Assembly (NCBI GenBank): GCA_014843695.1
Contig: CM026400.1
Span: forward strand, 33,175,500-33,239,499
DNA from: Archivesica marissinica
Taxonomy: Eukaryota; Mollusca; Bivalvia; Venerida; Vesicomyidae
DNA: 64,000 nt
Direction of reading: 5' to 3'
This document shows positions 9,079 to 21,592 of this stretch, in pieces. Each line of letters starts with the position of its first letter. Position 1 is the stretch's first letter. The notes under the pieces were generated by a model. It was not told the origin of the DNA. It ran no database searches and worked only from the letters and a program-made list of their open reading frames with translations. A program made the position numbers and the translations under genes.

Positions 9079-9644
9079 CTGCAACAGAGAATTACAACTT
9101 CTTATAAAATGAAATTAAAATTTTCACAATTTATATATGGATGGTTTTGAAGCCAAAGAGTACTAACACTTAGAAAAGCAGCTTGAATATTTTGATTATT
9201 CCCTAATTTTTCATGGTTATGCTTTGGTGAGCACTGACAGTGTGCAAGGTAAACACAAGAGTTGAATCTAAACTATCTCATGTTGTCCTCAAACAAAAAA
9301 TGTGATCGACTCTCTCCATGAAGAGGGCAGCACAGTTGAGGTCAGCGTTAGCCTACACAGAGAGTTCAGAATCATGTTTCTTGTATTACAATAAGTTTTA
9401 ATACCATAAATTTGTCGGGCTTCATCGTGGAATGTACCGTTTATCTCCTTACAAACATGCCAGGGCGAAATGCAAAACACAATGCAAGTGCCTCAATTAA
9501 ACCCCCCCCCCCAAATAAGAGCTTCCCAAAGGTGCTCAAGCGGTCAAGGTCACCTGAAGGTAAAGGCCATATTGCCATGTGTCATTCTTAAGGTCTTGTC
9601 CTAAGGAACACTGTGTGCAAGTATGAACAAAATATGTTCATAAA
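9079..9644. other. Unique spacer, nothing recognised
   Basis: AT-rich sequence with a C homopolymer near 9501. A 63-codon minus-strand frame (9289-9480) has no recognisable motif and is not called. Confidence 0.4.
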
Positions 9645-10170
9645 TAACAAGAGCACCGCAAGACGGGTGCCACACTCGACTGGCGCTTTGTCACAAAGGG
9701 GCATAATCCATGAAATTGAAATCTTGAAACATGGCCATTTTAACATCATCATTTGTCAGTATTAATCCATTAATACATGCATTGGTTATTGAAAAATAAC
9801 CATCCAAGTATTTGCATACACAACTTTAACCAAGAAATGTCTAAGTTTAAAAGGGGCATAACTCCAATTAAAATCATAATGGAGTTATTGCACTTGACCA
9901 GCACTGTTGACTAATGACTAAACATCTGTTGTAAGTTTCAATGCAATAGCATGGATACTTTGCGAGATATAGTAACTTGCACACAAAACTTTAACCAAAG
10001 TGTGACGCCGACTACGACGCTTGGGGTAGTACAATAGCTCTCCTTATTCTTCGAATAGTAGAGCTAAAAAAAGTTATGGCTAATATAAGTTTTTTCTACG
10101 ATGACGACGACACAGACGACACCAAGGTGATGACAATAGCTCGACTTTTTCTTCGAAACAGCCTAGCTAA
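9645..10170 (+). repeat. Dispersed repeat of a type common in bivalves, with two 3'-like ends
   Basis: Begins with ACAAGAGCACCGC and a GACGGGTGCC motif and has AAGGGGCATAACTCC-type text. It ends twice with the same pattern, GACGACG ... ACAATAGCTC ... CTTCGAA ... AGCTAA, near 10067 and near 10168. That suggests nested or dimeric copies. Family recognised by general appearance only. Confidence 0.5.
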
Positions 10171-10384
10171 TGATGCAAAATCACTTAAATTTCGATAAAT
10201 GCTCCAGAATGCTAAACACTTTAGAAAATAAGCCCAAATCACTAATAAATTAACATCCAGCTCGCTTATAAGATATAGCTTCATTAAAAAAAAATCTGAC
10301 GTCAACACCCGCTTTACGATCAAATCTCATATAAATGTACATACTACAAACACTATCTCTTTACATTGCTTAACTTTCGTCATC

Positions 10385-10525
10385 TAATACCGGTGTCATA
10401 TAGAATATTGACCCGCCAAAATAATGACCCGCGGGTCATTATTCTATAGGAAAAAGTGACCCGCGGGTCCATATTCTATTATAGAATAATGACCCCCCTT
10501 ATAGAATAATGACCCCCCCCCCCCA
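10385..10525. repeat. Palindromic sequence related to the 61-bp satellite
   Basis: Perfect dyads such as AATAATGACCCGCGGGTCATT (21 bp, here 10420-10440, shown minus its last T elsewhere) and GTGACCCGCGGGTC occur beside ATAGAATAATGACCCCCC. The same AATAATGACCC and AAAGTGACCC half-sites make up the downstream satellite. This may be an ancestral or terminal-repeat form of it. Confidence 0.6.
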
Positions 10526-10930
10526 TCCCCAAAGCCTACAAAAACAATGTTATCAATATATTTTATTAATAATTGCTTAAAGCTATAAAATTAACAATTA
10601 TCAATAAAATTATATTGAATTTTTGTATGAAAAAAGACATACACTCAACTTAATTGGTATTTGAAACCATGCAGCTCAAAATAAATACCATAAAATAGCA
10701 CAGTACTAACCATTTTTATCATACTCATGCATGTTCTCTTAAACTTTCCAGAAAATATATAATATGCTGTTAACCATTATAATTCTGACTGGTGTGGCTA
10801 ACTAATTTTTCCACAGGTGTGAAAATCCCCATAATAAAGCAATAAAACCTTATTGTTGGAGCACTGCAATCAACTGTGACACTTCCTGTGTTACATGTTT
10901 TATATCATTCATAATACATACTATTTTATT
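10526..10930. other. AT-rich unique spacer
   Basis: No coding or repeat structure recognised between the palindromic seed and the satellite. Confidence 0.4.
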
Positions 10931-13900
10931 ACTGTATGAGCAAGGACAGATAACATGGGCCTCCCAGTGCAAGAAACTTTTCCATGCCATAGAATAATGA
11001 CCCCCCTATGTTTACACAGTAAGAGTGAGAGTGGTCATTTTTCCATGCCATAGAATAATGACCCCCTGTATGTATTAAACTATATGAGAGAGGGGGAGGG
11101 TCACTTTTCCATGCCATAGAATAATAACCCCCTGTTTATTAACTATATGAGTGACGGGGGGTCACTTTTCCATGCCATAGAATAATGACCCCCCTGTATA
11201 TTAACTAGCATTAGTAAAGGGGGGTCACTTTTCCATGCCATAGAATAATGACCCCCCTGTATATTAACTATATGAGTGAAGGGGGTCGCTTTTCCATGCC
11301 ATAGAATAATGACCCCCCTGTATATTAACTATGAGTGAGGGGGGTCGCTTTTCCATGCCATAGAATAATGACCCCCCTGTATATTAAGTATATGAGTGAG
11401 GGGGGTCACTTTTCCATGCCATAGAATAATGACCCCCCTGTATATTAACTATATGAGTGAGGGGGGTCACTTTTCCATGCCATAGAATAATGACCCCCCT
11501 GTATATTAAGTATATGAGTGAGGAGGGTCACTTTTCCATGCCATAGAATAATGACCCCCCTGTATATTAACTATATGAGTGAGGGGGGTCACTTTTCCAT
11601 GCCATAGAATAATGACCCCCCTGTATATTAACTATATGAGTGAGGGGGGTCACTTTTCCATGCCATAGAATAATGACCCCCCTGTATATTAACTATGAGT
11701 GAGGGGGGTCGCTTTTCCATGCCATAGAATAATGACCCCCCTGTATATTAAGTATATGAGTGAGGAGGGTCACTTTTCCATGCCATAGAATAATGACCCC
11801 CCTGTATATTAACTATTTGAGTGAGGGGGGTCACTTTTCCATGCCATAGAATAATGACCCCCCTGTATATTAACTATATGTGTGAGGGGGGTCACTTTTC
11901 CATGCCATAGAATAATGACCCCCCTGTATATTAAGTATATGAGTGAGGAGGGTCACTTTTCCATGCCATAGAATAATGACTCCCCTGTATATTAACTATT
12001 TGAGTGAGGGGGGTCACTTTTCCAAGCCATAGAATAATGACCCCCCTGTATATTAACTATATGTGTGAGGAGGGTCACTTTTCCATGCCATAGAATAATG
12101 ACCCCCCTGTATATTAACTATTTGAGTGAGGGGGGTCGCTTTTCCATGCCATAGAATAATGACCCCCCTGTATATTAAGTATATGAGTGAGGAGGGTCAC
12201 TTTTCCATGCCATAGAATAATGACCCCCCTGTATATTAACTATATGAGTGAGGGGGGTCGCTTTTCCATGCCATAGAATAATGACCCCCCTGTATATTAA
12301 CTATATGAGTGAGGGGGGTCACTTTTCCATGCCATAGAATAATGACCCCCCTGTATATTAACTATATGAGTGAGGAGGGTCACTTTTCCATGCCATAGAA
12401 TAATGACCCCCCTGTATATTAACTATATGAGTGAGGGGGGTCGCTTTTCCATGCCATAGAATAATGACCCCCCTGTATATTAACTATATGAGTGAGGGGG
12501 TCACTTTTCCATGCCATAGAATAATGACCCCCCAGTATATTAACTATGAGTGAGGGGGGTCACTTTTCCATGCCATAGAATAATGACCCCCCTGTATATT
12601 AACTATATGAGTGAGGGGGTCGCTTTTCCATGCCATAGAATAATGACCCCCGTATATTAACTATATGAGTGAGGGGGGTCGCTTTTCCATGCCATAGAAT
12701 AATGACCCCCCTGTATATTAAGTATATGAGTGAGGGGGGTCACTTTTCCATGCCATAGAATAATGACCCCCCTGTATATTAACTATATGAGTGAAGGGGG
12801 TCACTTTTCCATGCCATAGAATAATGACCCCCCTGTATATTAACTATATGAGTGAGGGGGGTCACTTTTCCATGCCATAGAATAATGACCCCCCTGTATA
12901 TTAACTATATGAGTGAAGGGGGTCACTTTTCCATGCCATAGAATAATGACCCCCCTGTATATTAACTATATGAGTGAGGGGGGTCACTTTTCCATGCCAT
13001 AGAATAATGACCCCCCTGTATATTAAGTATATGAGTGAGGAGGGTCACTTTTCCATGCCATAGAATAATGACCCCCCTGTATATTAACTATATGAGTGAG
13101 GGGGGTCACTTTTCCATGCCATAGAATAATGACCCCCCTGTATATTAACTATATGAGTGAGGAGGGTCACTTTTCCATGCCATAGAATAATGACCCCCCT
13201 GTATATTAACTATATGAGTGAGGGGGGTCGCTTTTCCATGCCATAGAATAATGACCCCCCTGTATATTAAGTATATGAGTGAGGGGGGTCACTTTTCCAT
13301 GCCATAGAATAATGACCCCCCTGTATATTAACTATATGAGTGAGGGGGGTCACTTTTCCATGCCATAGAATAATGACCCCCCTGTATATTAACTATATGA
13401 GTGAGGGGGGTCACTTTTCCATGCCATAGAATAATGACCCCCCTGTATATTAACTATATGAGTGAGGGGGGTCACTTTTCCATGCCATAGAATAATGACC
13501 CCCCTGTATATTAACTATATGAGTGAGGGGGGTCACTTTTCCATGCCATAGAATAATGACCCCCCTGTATATTAACTATATGAGTGAGGGGGGTCACTTT
13601 TCCATGCCATAGAATAATGACCCCCCTGTATATTAACTATATGAGTGAGGGGGTCACTTTTCCATGCCATAGAATAATGACCCCCCTGTATATTAACTAT
13701 ATGAGTGAGGGGGGTCACTTTTCCATGCCATAGAATAATGACCCCCTGTATATTAACTATATGAGTGAAGGGGGTCGCTTTTCCATGCCATAGAATAATG
13801 ACCCCCCTGTATATTAACTATATGAGTGAAGGGGGTCACTTTTCCATGCCATAGAATAATGACCCCCCTGTATATTAACTATATGAGTGAAGGGGGGTCA

Positions 13901-16900
13901 CTTTTCCATGCCATAGAATAATGACCCCCCTGTATATTAACTATATGAGTGAGGGGGGTCACTTTTCCATGCCATAGAATAATGACCCCCCTGTATATTA
14001 ACTATATGAGTGAGGGGGGTCACTTTTCCATGCCATAGAATAATGACCCCCCTGTATATTAACTATGAGTGAGGGGGGTCACTTTTCCATGCCATAGAAT
14101 AATGACCCCCCTGTATATTAACTATATGAGTGAGGGGGGTCACTTTTCCATGCCATAGAATAATGACCCCCCTGTATATTAACTATATGAGTGAGGGGGG
14201 TCACTTTTCCATGCCATAGAATAATGACCCCCCTGTATATTAAGTATATGAGTGAGGGGGGTCACTTTTCCATGCCATAGAATAATGACCCCCCTGTATA
14301 TTAACTATATGAGTGAAGGGGGTCACTTTTCCATGCCATAGAATAATGACCCCCCTGTATATTAACTATGAGTGAGGGGGGTCGCTTTTCCATGCCATAG
14401 AATAATGACCCCCCTGTATATTAAGTATATGTGTGAGGGGGGTCACTTTTCCATGCCATAGAATAATGACCCCCCTGTATATTAACTATATGAGTGAAGA
14501 GGGTCGCTTTTCCATGTCATAGAATAATTACCCCCCTGTATATTAACTATATGAGTGAAGGGGGTCACGTTTCCATGCCATAGAATAATGACCCCCCTGT
14601 ATATTAAGTATATGAGTGAGGGGGGTCACATTTCCATGCCATAGAATAATGACCCCCCTGTATATTAAGTATATGTGTGAGGGGGGTCACTTTTCCATGC
14701 CATAGAATAATGACCCCCCTGTATATTAACTATATGAGTGAAGAGGGTCGCTTTTCCATGTCATAGAATAATTACCCCCCTGTATATTAACTATATGAGT
14801 GAAGGGGGTCACTTTTCCATGCCATAGAATAATGACCCCCCTGTATATTAAGTATATGAGTGAGGAGGGTCACTTTTCCATGCCATAGAATAATGACCCC
14901 CCTGTATATTAAGTATATGAGTGAGGAGGGTCACTTTTCCATGCCATAGAATAATGACACCCCAGTATATTAACTATGAGTGAGGGGGGGTCGCTTTTCC
15001 ATGCCATAGAATAATGACCCCCCTGTATATGTGTGAGGGGGGTCACTTTTCCATGCCATAGAATAATGACCCCCCTGTATATTAAGTATATGAGTGAGGA
15101 GGGTCACTTTTCCATGCCATAGAATAATGACCCCCCTGTATATTAAGTATATGAGTGAGGAGGGTCACTTTTCCATGCCATAGAATAATGACCCCCCTGT
15201 ATATTAAGTATATGAGTGAGGAGGGTCACTTTTCCATGCCATAGAATAATGACCCCCCTGTATATTAACTATATGAGTGAAGGGGGGTCACTTTTCCATG
15301 CCATAGAATAATGACCCCCCTGTATATTAACTATATGAGTGAAGGGGGTCACTTTTCCATGCCATAGAATAATGACCCCCATGTATATTAACTATATGAG
15401 TGAAGGGTGGTCACTTTTCCATACCATAGAATACAGACCCCCCTGTATATTAAATATATGAGTGAAGGGGGGTCACTTTTCCATGCCATATAATAATGAC
15501 CCCCCTGTATATAAATATATGAGTGAAGGGGGGTCACTTTTCCATGCCATAGAATAATGACCCCCCTGTATATTAACTATATGAGTGAAGGGGGTCACTT
15601 TTCCATGCCATAGAATAATGACCCCCCCTGTATATTAACTAAATGAGTGAAGGGGTCACTTTTCCATGCCATAGAATAATGACACCCCTGTATATTAACT
15701 ATATGTGTGAACGGGGGGGGGGGTCACTTTTCTATGCCATATAGAATAATGACCCCCATGTATATTAACTATATGAGTGAAGGGGGTCACTTTTCCATGC
15801 CATAGAATAAAGACCCCCCTGTATATTAACTAAATGAGTGAAGGGGTCACTTTTCCATGCCATAGAATAATGACCCCCCTGTATATTAACTATATGTGTG
15901 AACGGGGGGGGGGGTCACTTTTCTATGCCATATAGAATAATGACCCCCATGTATATTAACTATATGAGTGAAGGGGGTCACTTTTCCATGCCATAGAATA
16001 AAGACCCCCCCTGTATATTAACTATATGAGTGAAGGGTGGTTACTTATCCATGCCTTACAATAATGACCCCCCTGTATATTAACTATATGAGTGAAGGGG
16101 GGGGTCACTTTTCCATGCCATAGAATAATGACCCCCCTGTATATTAACTATATGACTGAAGGGGGTCACTTTTCCATGCCATAGAATAATGACCCCCCTG
16201 TATATTAACTATATGAGTGAAGGGGGTCACATTTCCATGCCATAGAATAATGACCCCCCCCTGTATATTAACTATATGAGTGAAGGGGGGTCACTTTTCC
16301 ATGCCATAGAATAATGACCCCCCTGTATATTAACTATATGAGTGAAGGGGGTCACTTTTCCATGCCATAGAATAATGACCCCCCTGTATATTAACTATAT
16401 GAGTGAAGGGGTCACTTTTCCATGCCATAGAATAATGACCCCCCTGTATATTAACTATATGAGTGAAGGGGGGGTCACTTTTCCATGCCATATAGAATAA
16501 TGACCCCCATGTATATTAACTATATGAGTGAAGGGGGTCACTTTTCCATGCCATAGAATAAAGACCCCCCTGTATATTAACTAAATGAGTGAAGGGGTCA
16601 CTTTTCCATGCCATAGAATAATGACCCCCCTGTATATTAACTATACGAGTGAAGGGTGGTCACTTATCCATGCCTTACAATAATGACAATACATGCCTTA
16701 CAATAATGACCCCCCTGTATATTAACTATATGAGTGAAGGGGGTCACATTTCCATGCCATAGAATAATGACCCCCCTGTATATTAACTATATGAGTGAAG
16801 GGGGTCACTTTTCCATGCCATAGAATAATGACCCCCCTGTATATTAACTATATGAGTGAAGGGGGTCACTTTTCCATGCCATAGAATAATGACCCCCCTG

Positions 16901-17919
16901 TATATTAACTATATGAGTGAGGGGGGTCGCTTTTCCATGCCATAGAATAATGACCCCCCTGTATATTAACTATATGAGTGAGGGGGGTCACTTTTCCATG
17001 CCATAGAATAATGACCCCCCTGTATATTAACTATGAGTGAGGGGGGTCACTTTTCCATGCCATAGAATAATGACCCCCCTGTATATTAACTATATGAGTG
17101 AGGGGGGTCGCTTTTCCATGCCATAGAATAATGACCCCCCTGTATATTAACTATATGAGTGAGGGGGTCACTTTTCCATGCCATAGAAAATGACCCCCAG
17201 ATATTACTATGAGTGAGGGGGTCACTTTCCATGCCATAGAATAGACCCCCTGTATATTAACTATATGAGTGAGGGGGGTCGCTTTCCATGCCATAGAATA
17301 ATGACCACCCAGTATATTAACTATATGAGTGACGGGGGGGGTCGCTTTTCCATGCCATAGAATAATGACCCCCCCTGTATATTAAGTATATGTGTGAGGG
17401 GGGTCACTTTTCCATGCCATAGAATAATGACCCCCCTGTATATTAACTATATGAGTGAAGGGGGTCACTTGTCCATGCCATAGAATAATGACCCCCCTGT
17501 ATATTAACTATATGAGTGAGGGGGGTCGCTTTTCCATGCCATAAAATAGTGACCCCCCCTGTATATTACCTATATGAGTGAAGCGGGTCACTTTTCCATG
17601 CCATAGAATAATGACCCCCTGTATATTAACTATATGTGTGAGGGGGGTCACTTTTCCATGCCATAGAATAATGACCCCCCTGTATATTAAGTATATGAGT
17701 GAGGAGGGTCACTTTTCCATGCCATAGAATAATGACCCCCCTGTATATTAACTATTTGAGTGAGGGGGGTCACTTTTCCATGCCATAGAATAATGACCCC
17801 CCTGTATATTAACTATATGTGTGAGGAGGGTCACTTTTCCATGTCATAGAATAATGACCCCCCTGTATATTAACTATTTGAGTGAGGGGGGTCGCTTTTC
17901 CATGCCATAGAATAATGAC
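10931..17919. repeat. 61-bp satellite, block 1 (~114 copies)
   Basis: Head-to-tail units of 61 bp (the ATGCCATAG anchor recurs every 61 bp, for example 13421 and 13482). Each unit has two dyads: GGTCACTTTTC ... AATAATGACC around CATGCCATAG, and GACCCCCC ... GGGGGGTC around TATATTAACTATATGAG. G-run length is the most variable part. Variant types (GAGTGAGGGG, GAGTGAAGGG, TTAAGTATATG, TGAGGAGGG) are clustered, indicating local amplification. 61 is not a multiple of three, so short frames in it are not genes. Confidence 0.97.
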
Positions 17920-19243
17920 CAGTGCTCTCCGTAGAATATGAAGTAGCCGGCTTTAATTTATAAGTAACCGGCATTCACTCGCTACCGAGCCGGCGTAGTC
18001 GGCGAGGGGGAGAGTGCGGGAGGGGTTTCCCCTCCTGATGGGGGGCCTCCCCCAGAAAATTTTCCAAAATTGGTCTCATTTCGTGCAACCTGGTGCATTT
18101 TTAAGGCAATATTTACACCAATTTTTTGATCATTTTTACACATTTTATTTTCACAGAAAAAAAAAAAATTGTTAAACACAGATTGAGACTATATAACAAA
18201 TGTTAGATCTTGGTGTCATGGAGTTTCAAGCATGTACATGTACTTTGTTTTACTATTGTTGACCCGTTCTTTCCACTTGTACAACTATATACCAGTTATG
18301 TATGCAACACACTCGACACTATCTTCTTCTAAAGGCAGTCTCTGACATTAATGTTTCCACCGAAACTGTTACGGTGTATGAGCAATTCGGGTAGCTATCC
18401 GAATTTAAAAAATCTACACCTAACACGAAAAATAGTTTCTATACCATTTCTGATTAAGACCAATAAATGTTTTTACTCAATGATGTACTATATCAAAATA
18501 AGATATTCAATAAGTTATGGTGGATAAATAAAAAAAAAACAAGTACACAGTGCATAGCCATAGGTGCCCTGAAGTATTCAGGCATATAAACCGGTGCCGA
18601 CCGACACCGTTGCGATAGCGATATTGAGCAGCAAGGTCACGTGATGAAGCTAAAAAATTCAACAAGAGTGTTTTGAAAGTTGTTTTCACGACTTAAGAAA
18701 ATAATAATATACACGGCAAGCGCAATTAACATTTTATACTGGTCATTATTATATGTGGATATACGCCGAGCATAGGTTCCACAACTCTAATAAACACACA
18801 GACCCATACACACATGGTAAATGTGCACTGCCCTACTACCTGTACCATCACTGATCATTACCTGTGTGACAAAAATCTGACATAACTCTTTGATTATTGG
18901 AAAGTTTTCTTTTCTTTTTTGCATTCATTTTCAAAAAAAAAAAGTAGTCTAAATTTAGAAACTCACGGAAAATCCAGATTTTCCCAGCGATATGATTGGT
19001 AGATAGCGCTGATCATTTGCATTTGTACTAGATGCGCGTCTCTTATGCGCATTGTAACAAAAACATCCGATAAAATGGATGCGCCCACAGAATCACTTCC
19101 GGATCGATTTATTTGACGATTTCGTCATAAATATTCGCTGTTTTGTTTCGAAATAATATATTTATTATACCGGAAAGTAACCGGCGCTCAGTCAGCGTGT
19201 AGTCGGCGAAATCGCCGGCCGCCGGGGCTTCCGGAGAACACTG
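17920..19243. mobile_element. 1.3-kb DNA transposon inserted in the satellite, 6-bp TSD
   Basis: The ends are CAGTGCTCTCCG and (reverse complement) CAGTGTTCTCCG. The flanking AATGAC (17914-17919 and 19244-19249) is part of the satellite unit, so the insertion is younger than the array. Subterminal GC-rich motifs (AGTAACCGGC, TAGTCGGCGA) occur in the same orientation at both ends. No transposase frame seen. The superfamily is uncertain, because the ends look hAT-like but the duplication reads as 6 bp. Confidence 0.8.
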
Positions 19244-19589
19244 AATGACCCCCCTGTATATTAAGTATATGAGTGAGGAGGGTCACTTTTCCATGCCATA
19301 GAATAATGACCCCCCTGTATATTAACTATATGAGTGAAGGGCACGAGTAAAGAGGGTCACTTTTCCATGCCATAGAATAATGACCCCCCTGTATATTAAC
19401 TATGAGTGAGGGGGGGTCGCTTTTCCATGCCATAGAATAATGACCCCCCTGTATATTAACTATATGAGTGAGGGGGTCGCTTTTCCATGCCATAGAATAA
19501 TGACCCCCCTGTATATTAACTATATGAGTGAAGGGGGTCACTTTTCCATGCCATAGAATAATGACCCCCCTGTATATTAACTATATGAG
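19244..19589. repeat. 61-bp satellite, continuation up to the assembly gap
   Basis: About six units of the same satellite, ending directly at the N run. Confidence 0.95.
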
Positions 19590-20589
19590 NNNNNNNNNNN
19601 NNNNNNNNNNNNNNNNNNNNNNNNNNNNNNNNNNNNNNNNNNNNNNNNNNNNNNNNNNNNNNNNNNNNNNNNNNNNNNNNNNNNNNNNNNNNNNNNNNNN
19701 NNNNNNNNNNNNNNNNNNNNNNNNNNNNNNNNNNNNNNNNNNNNNNNNNNNNNNNNNNNNNNNNNNNNNNNNNNNNNNNNNNNNNNNNNNNNNNNNNNNN
19801 NNNNNNNNNNNNNNNNNNNNNNNNNNNNNNNNNNNNNNNNNNNNNNNNNNNNNNNNNNNNNNNNNNNNNNNNNNNNNNNNNNNNNNNNNNNNNNNNNNNN
19901 NNNNNNNNNNNNNNNNNNNNNNNNNNNNNNNNNNNNNNNNNNNNNNNNNNNNNNNNNNNNNNNNNNNNNNNNNNNNNNNNNNNNNNNNNNNNNNNNNNNN
20001 NNNNNNNNNNNNNNNNNNNNNNNNNNNNNNNNNNNNNNNNNNNNNNNNNNNNNNNNNNNNNNNNNNNNNNNNNNNNNNNNNNNNNNNNNNNNNNNNNNNN
20101 NNNNNNNNNNNNNNNNNNNNNNNNNNNNNNNNNNNNNNNNNNNNNNNNNNNNNNNNNNNNNNNNNNNNNNNNNNNNNNNNNNNNNNNNNNNNNNNNNNNN
20201 NNNNNNNNNNNNNNNNNNNNNNNNNNNNNNNNNNNNNNNNNNNNNNNNNNNNNNNNNNNNNNNNNNNNNNNNNNNNNNNNNNNNNNNNNNNNNNNNNNNN
20301 NNNNNNNNNNNNNNNNNNNNNNNNNNNNNNNNNNNNNNNNNNNNNNNNNNNNNNNNNNNNNNNNNNNNNNNNNNNNNNNNNNNNNNNNNNNNNNNNNNNN
20401 NNNNNNNNNNNNNNNNNNNNNNNNNNNNNNNNNNNNNNNNNNNNNNNNNNNNNNNNNNNNNNNNNNNNNNNNNNNNNNNNNNNNNNNNNNNNNNNNNNNN
20501 NNNNNNNNNNNNNNNNNNNNNNNNNNNNNNNNNNNNNNNNNNNNNNNNNNNNNNNNNNNNNNNNNNNNNNNNNNNNNNNNNNNNNNNNN
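19590..20589. other. Assembly gap of exactly 1,000 N
   Basis: The round length marks a placeholder, so true distance is unknown. It begins inside the satellite and ends in non-satellite sequence. Confidence 0.99.
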
Positions 20590-20966
20590 AGCAATGAACT
20601 GTAGATCATTTAAATGACTGAAACTAGAACACAATGGTTCATTCGTCATATTATGCCAAATATTTATATATTTATACAGCATGATAACATTTACACGTTG
20701 GAGGAACTAGATACATTGAAATATATTAAACAATTTCCGGGAATGTTTGCTCTGGAATGAGTTGGACTCCATTGATAATAGACATTTCAGAACAAATAGT
20801 ATCAATAGGTGCATTAAAGGTAAATATATGTATACCTTGTATCAAATCAATACATAGTTATTCATTTGAATATCTATTAATTAAACACGTCTATATATTT
20901 GTAAATTAAAACTTGGCGGGTATTCAGCTCTCGATTATAATGACGATGACTATGCAATTCGTTCGA
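20590..20966. other. Unique AT-rich sequence after the gap
   Basis: No repeat, tRNA or convincing exon recognised. Confidence 0.45.
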
Positions 20967-21034
20967 TATGGATGGATGGATGGATGGATGGATGGATGGA
21001 TGGATGGATGGATGGATGGATGGATGGATGGATG
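20967..21034. repeat. GGAT tetranucleotide microsatellite
   Basis: About 16 perfect GGAT repeats. Confidence 0.98.
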
Positions 21035-21035
21035 C

Positions 21036-21592
21036 ACTATCCTCCAGGTAACCCCATATACAAATACATACACCACCATACATCAGGCACTACCCTCCAG
21101 ACAACCCCATAATTATACAAATACATACACCGCCATACATCAGGCACTATCCTCCAGGTAACCCCATATACAAATACATACACCGTCATACATCAGGCAC
21201 TATCCTCCAGGTAACCCCATATACAAATACATACACCGCCACACATCAGGCACTATCCTCCAGACAAACCCATATACAAATACATACACCGCCATACATC
21301 AGGCACTATCCTACAGGTAACCCCATATACAAATACGTACACCGCCATACAGCAGGCACTATCCTCCAGGTAACCCTATATACAAATACATACACCACCA
21401 TACATCAGGTACTATCCTCCAGGTAACCCCATATACAAATACATACACCACCATACATCAGGCACTATCCTCCAGGTAACCCCAAATACAAAATAACATT
21501 ACACCCAATAAAACAGGCACTATGTCAGCGGAACCTATATACACATAACATAACCACCCTACATAGGTACTATCCTACAGGTACCCATATAC
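21036..21592. repeat. 53-bp minisatellite, ~10 copies
   Basis: Units contain TATCCTCCAGGTAACCCC, then ATACAAATACATACACC and CATACATCAGGCAC. The last copies, about 21480-21590, are degenerate and merge into the satellite. Confidence 0.93.

Noticed and set aside
19516..20682. Long open frames on both strands across 19.5-20.7 kb
   Set aside because: They consist almost entirely of the N gap.
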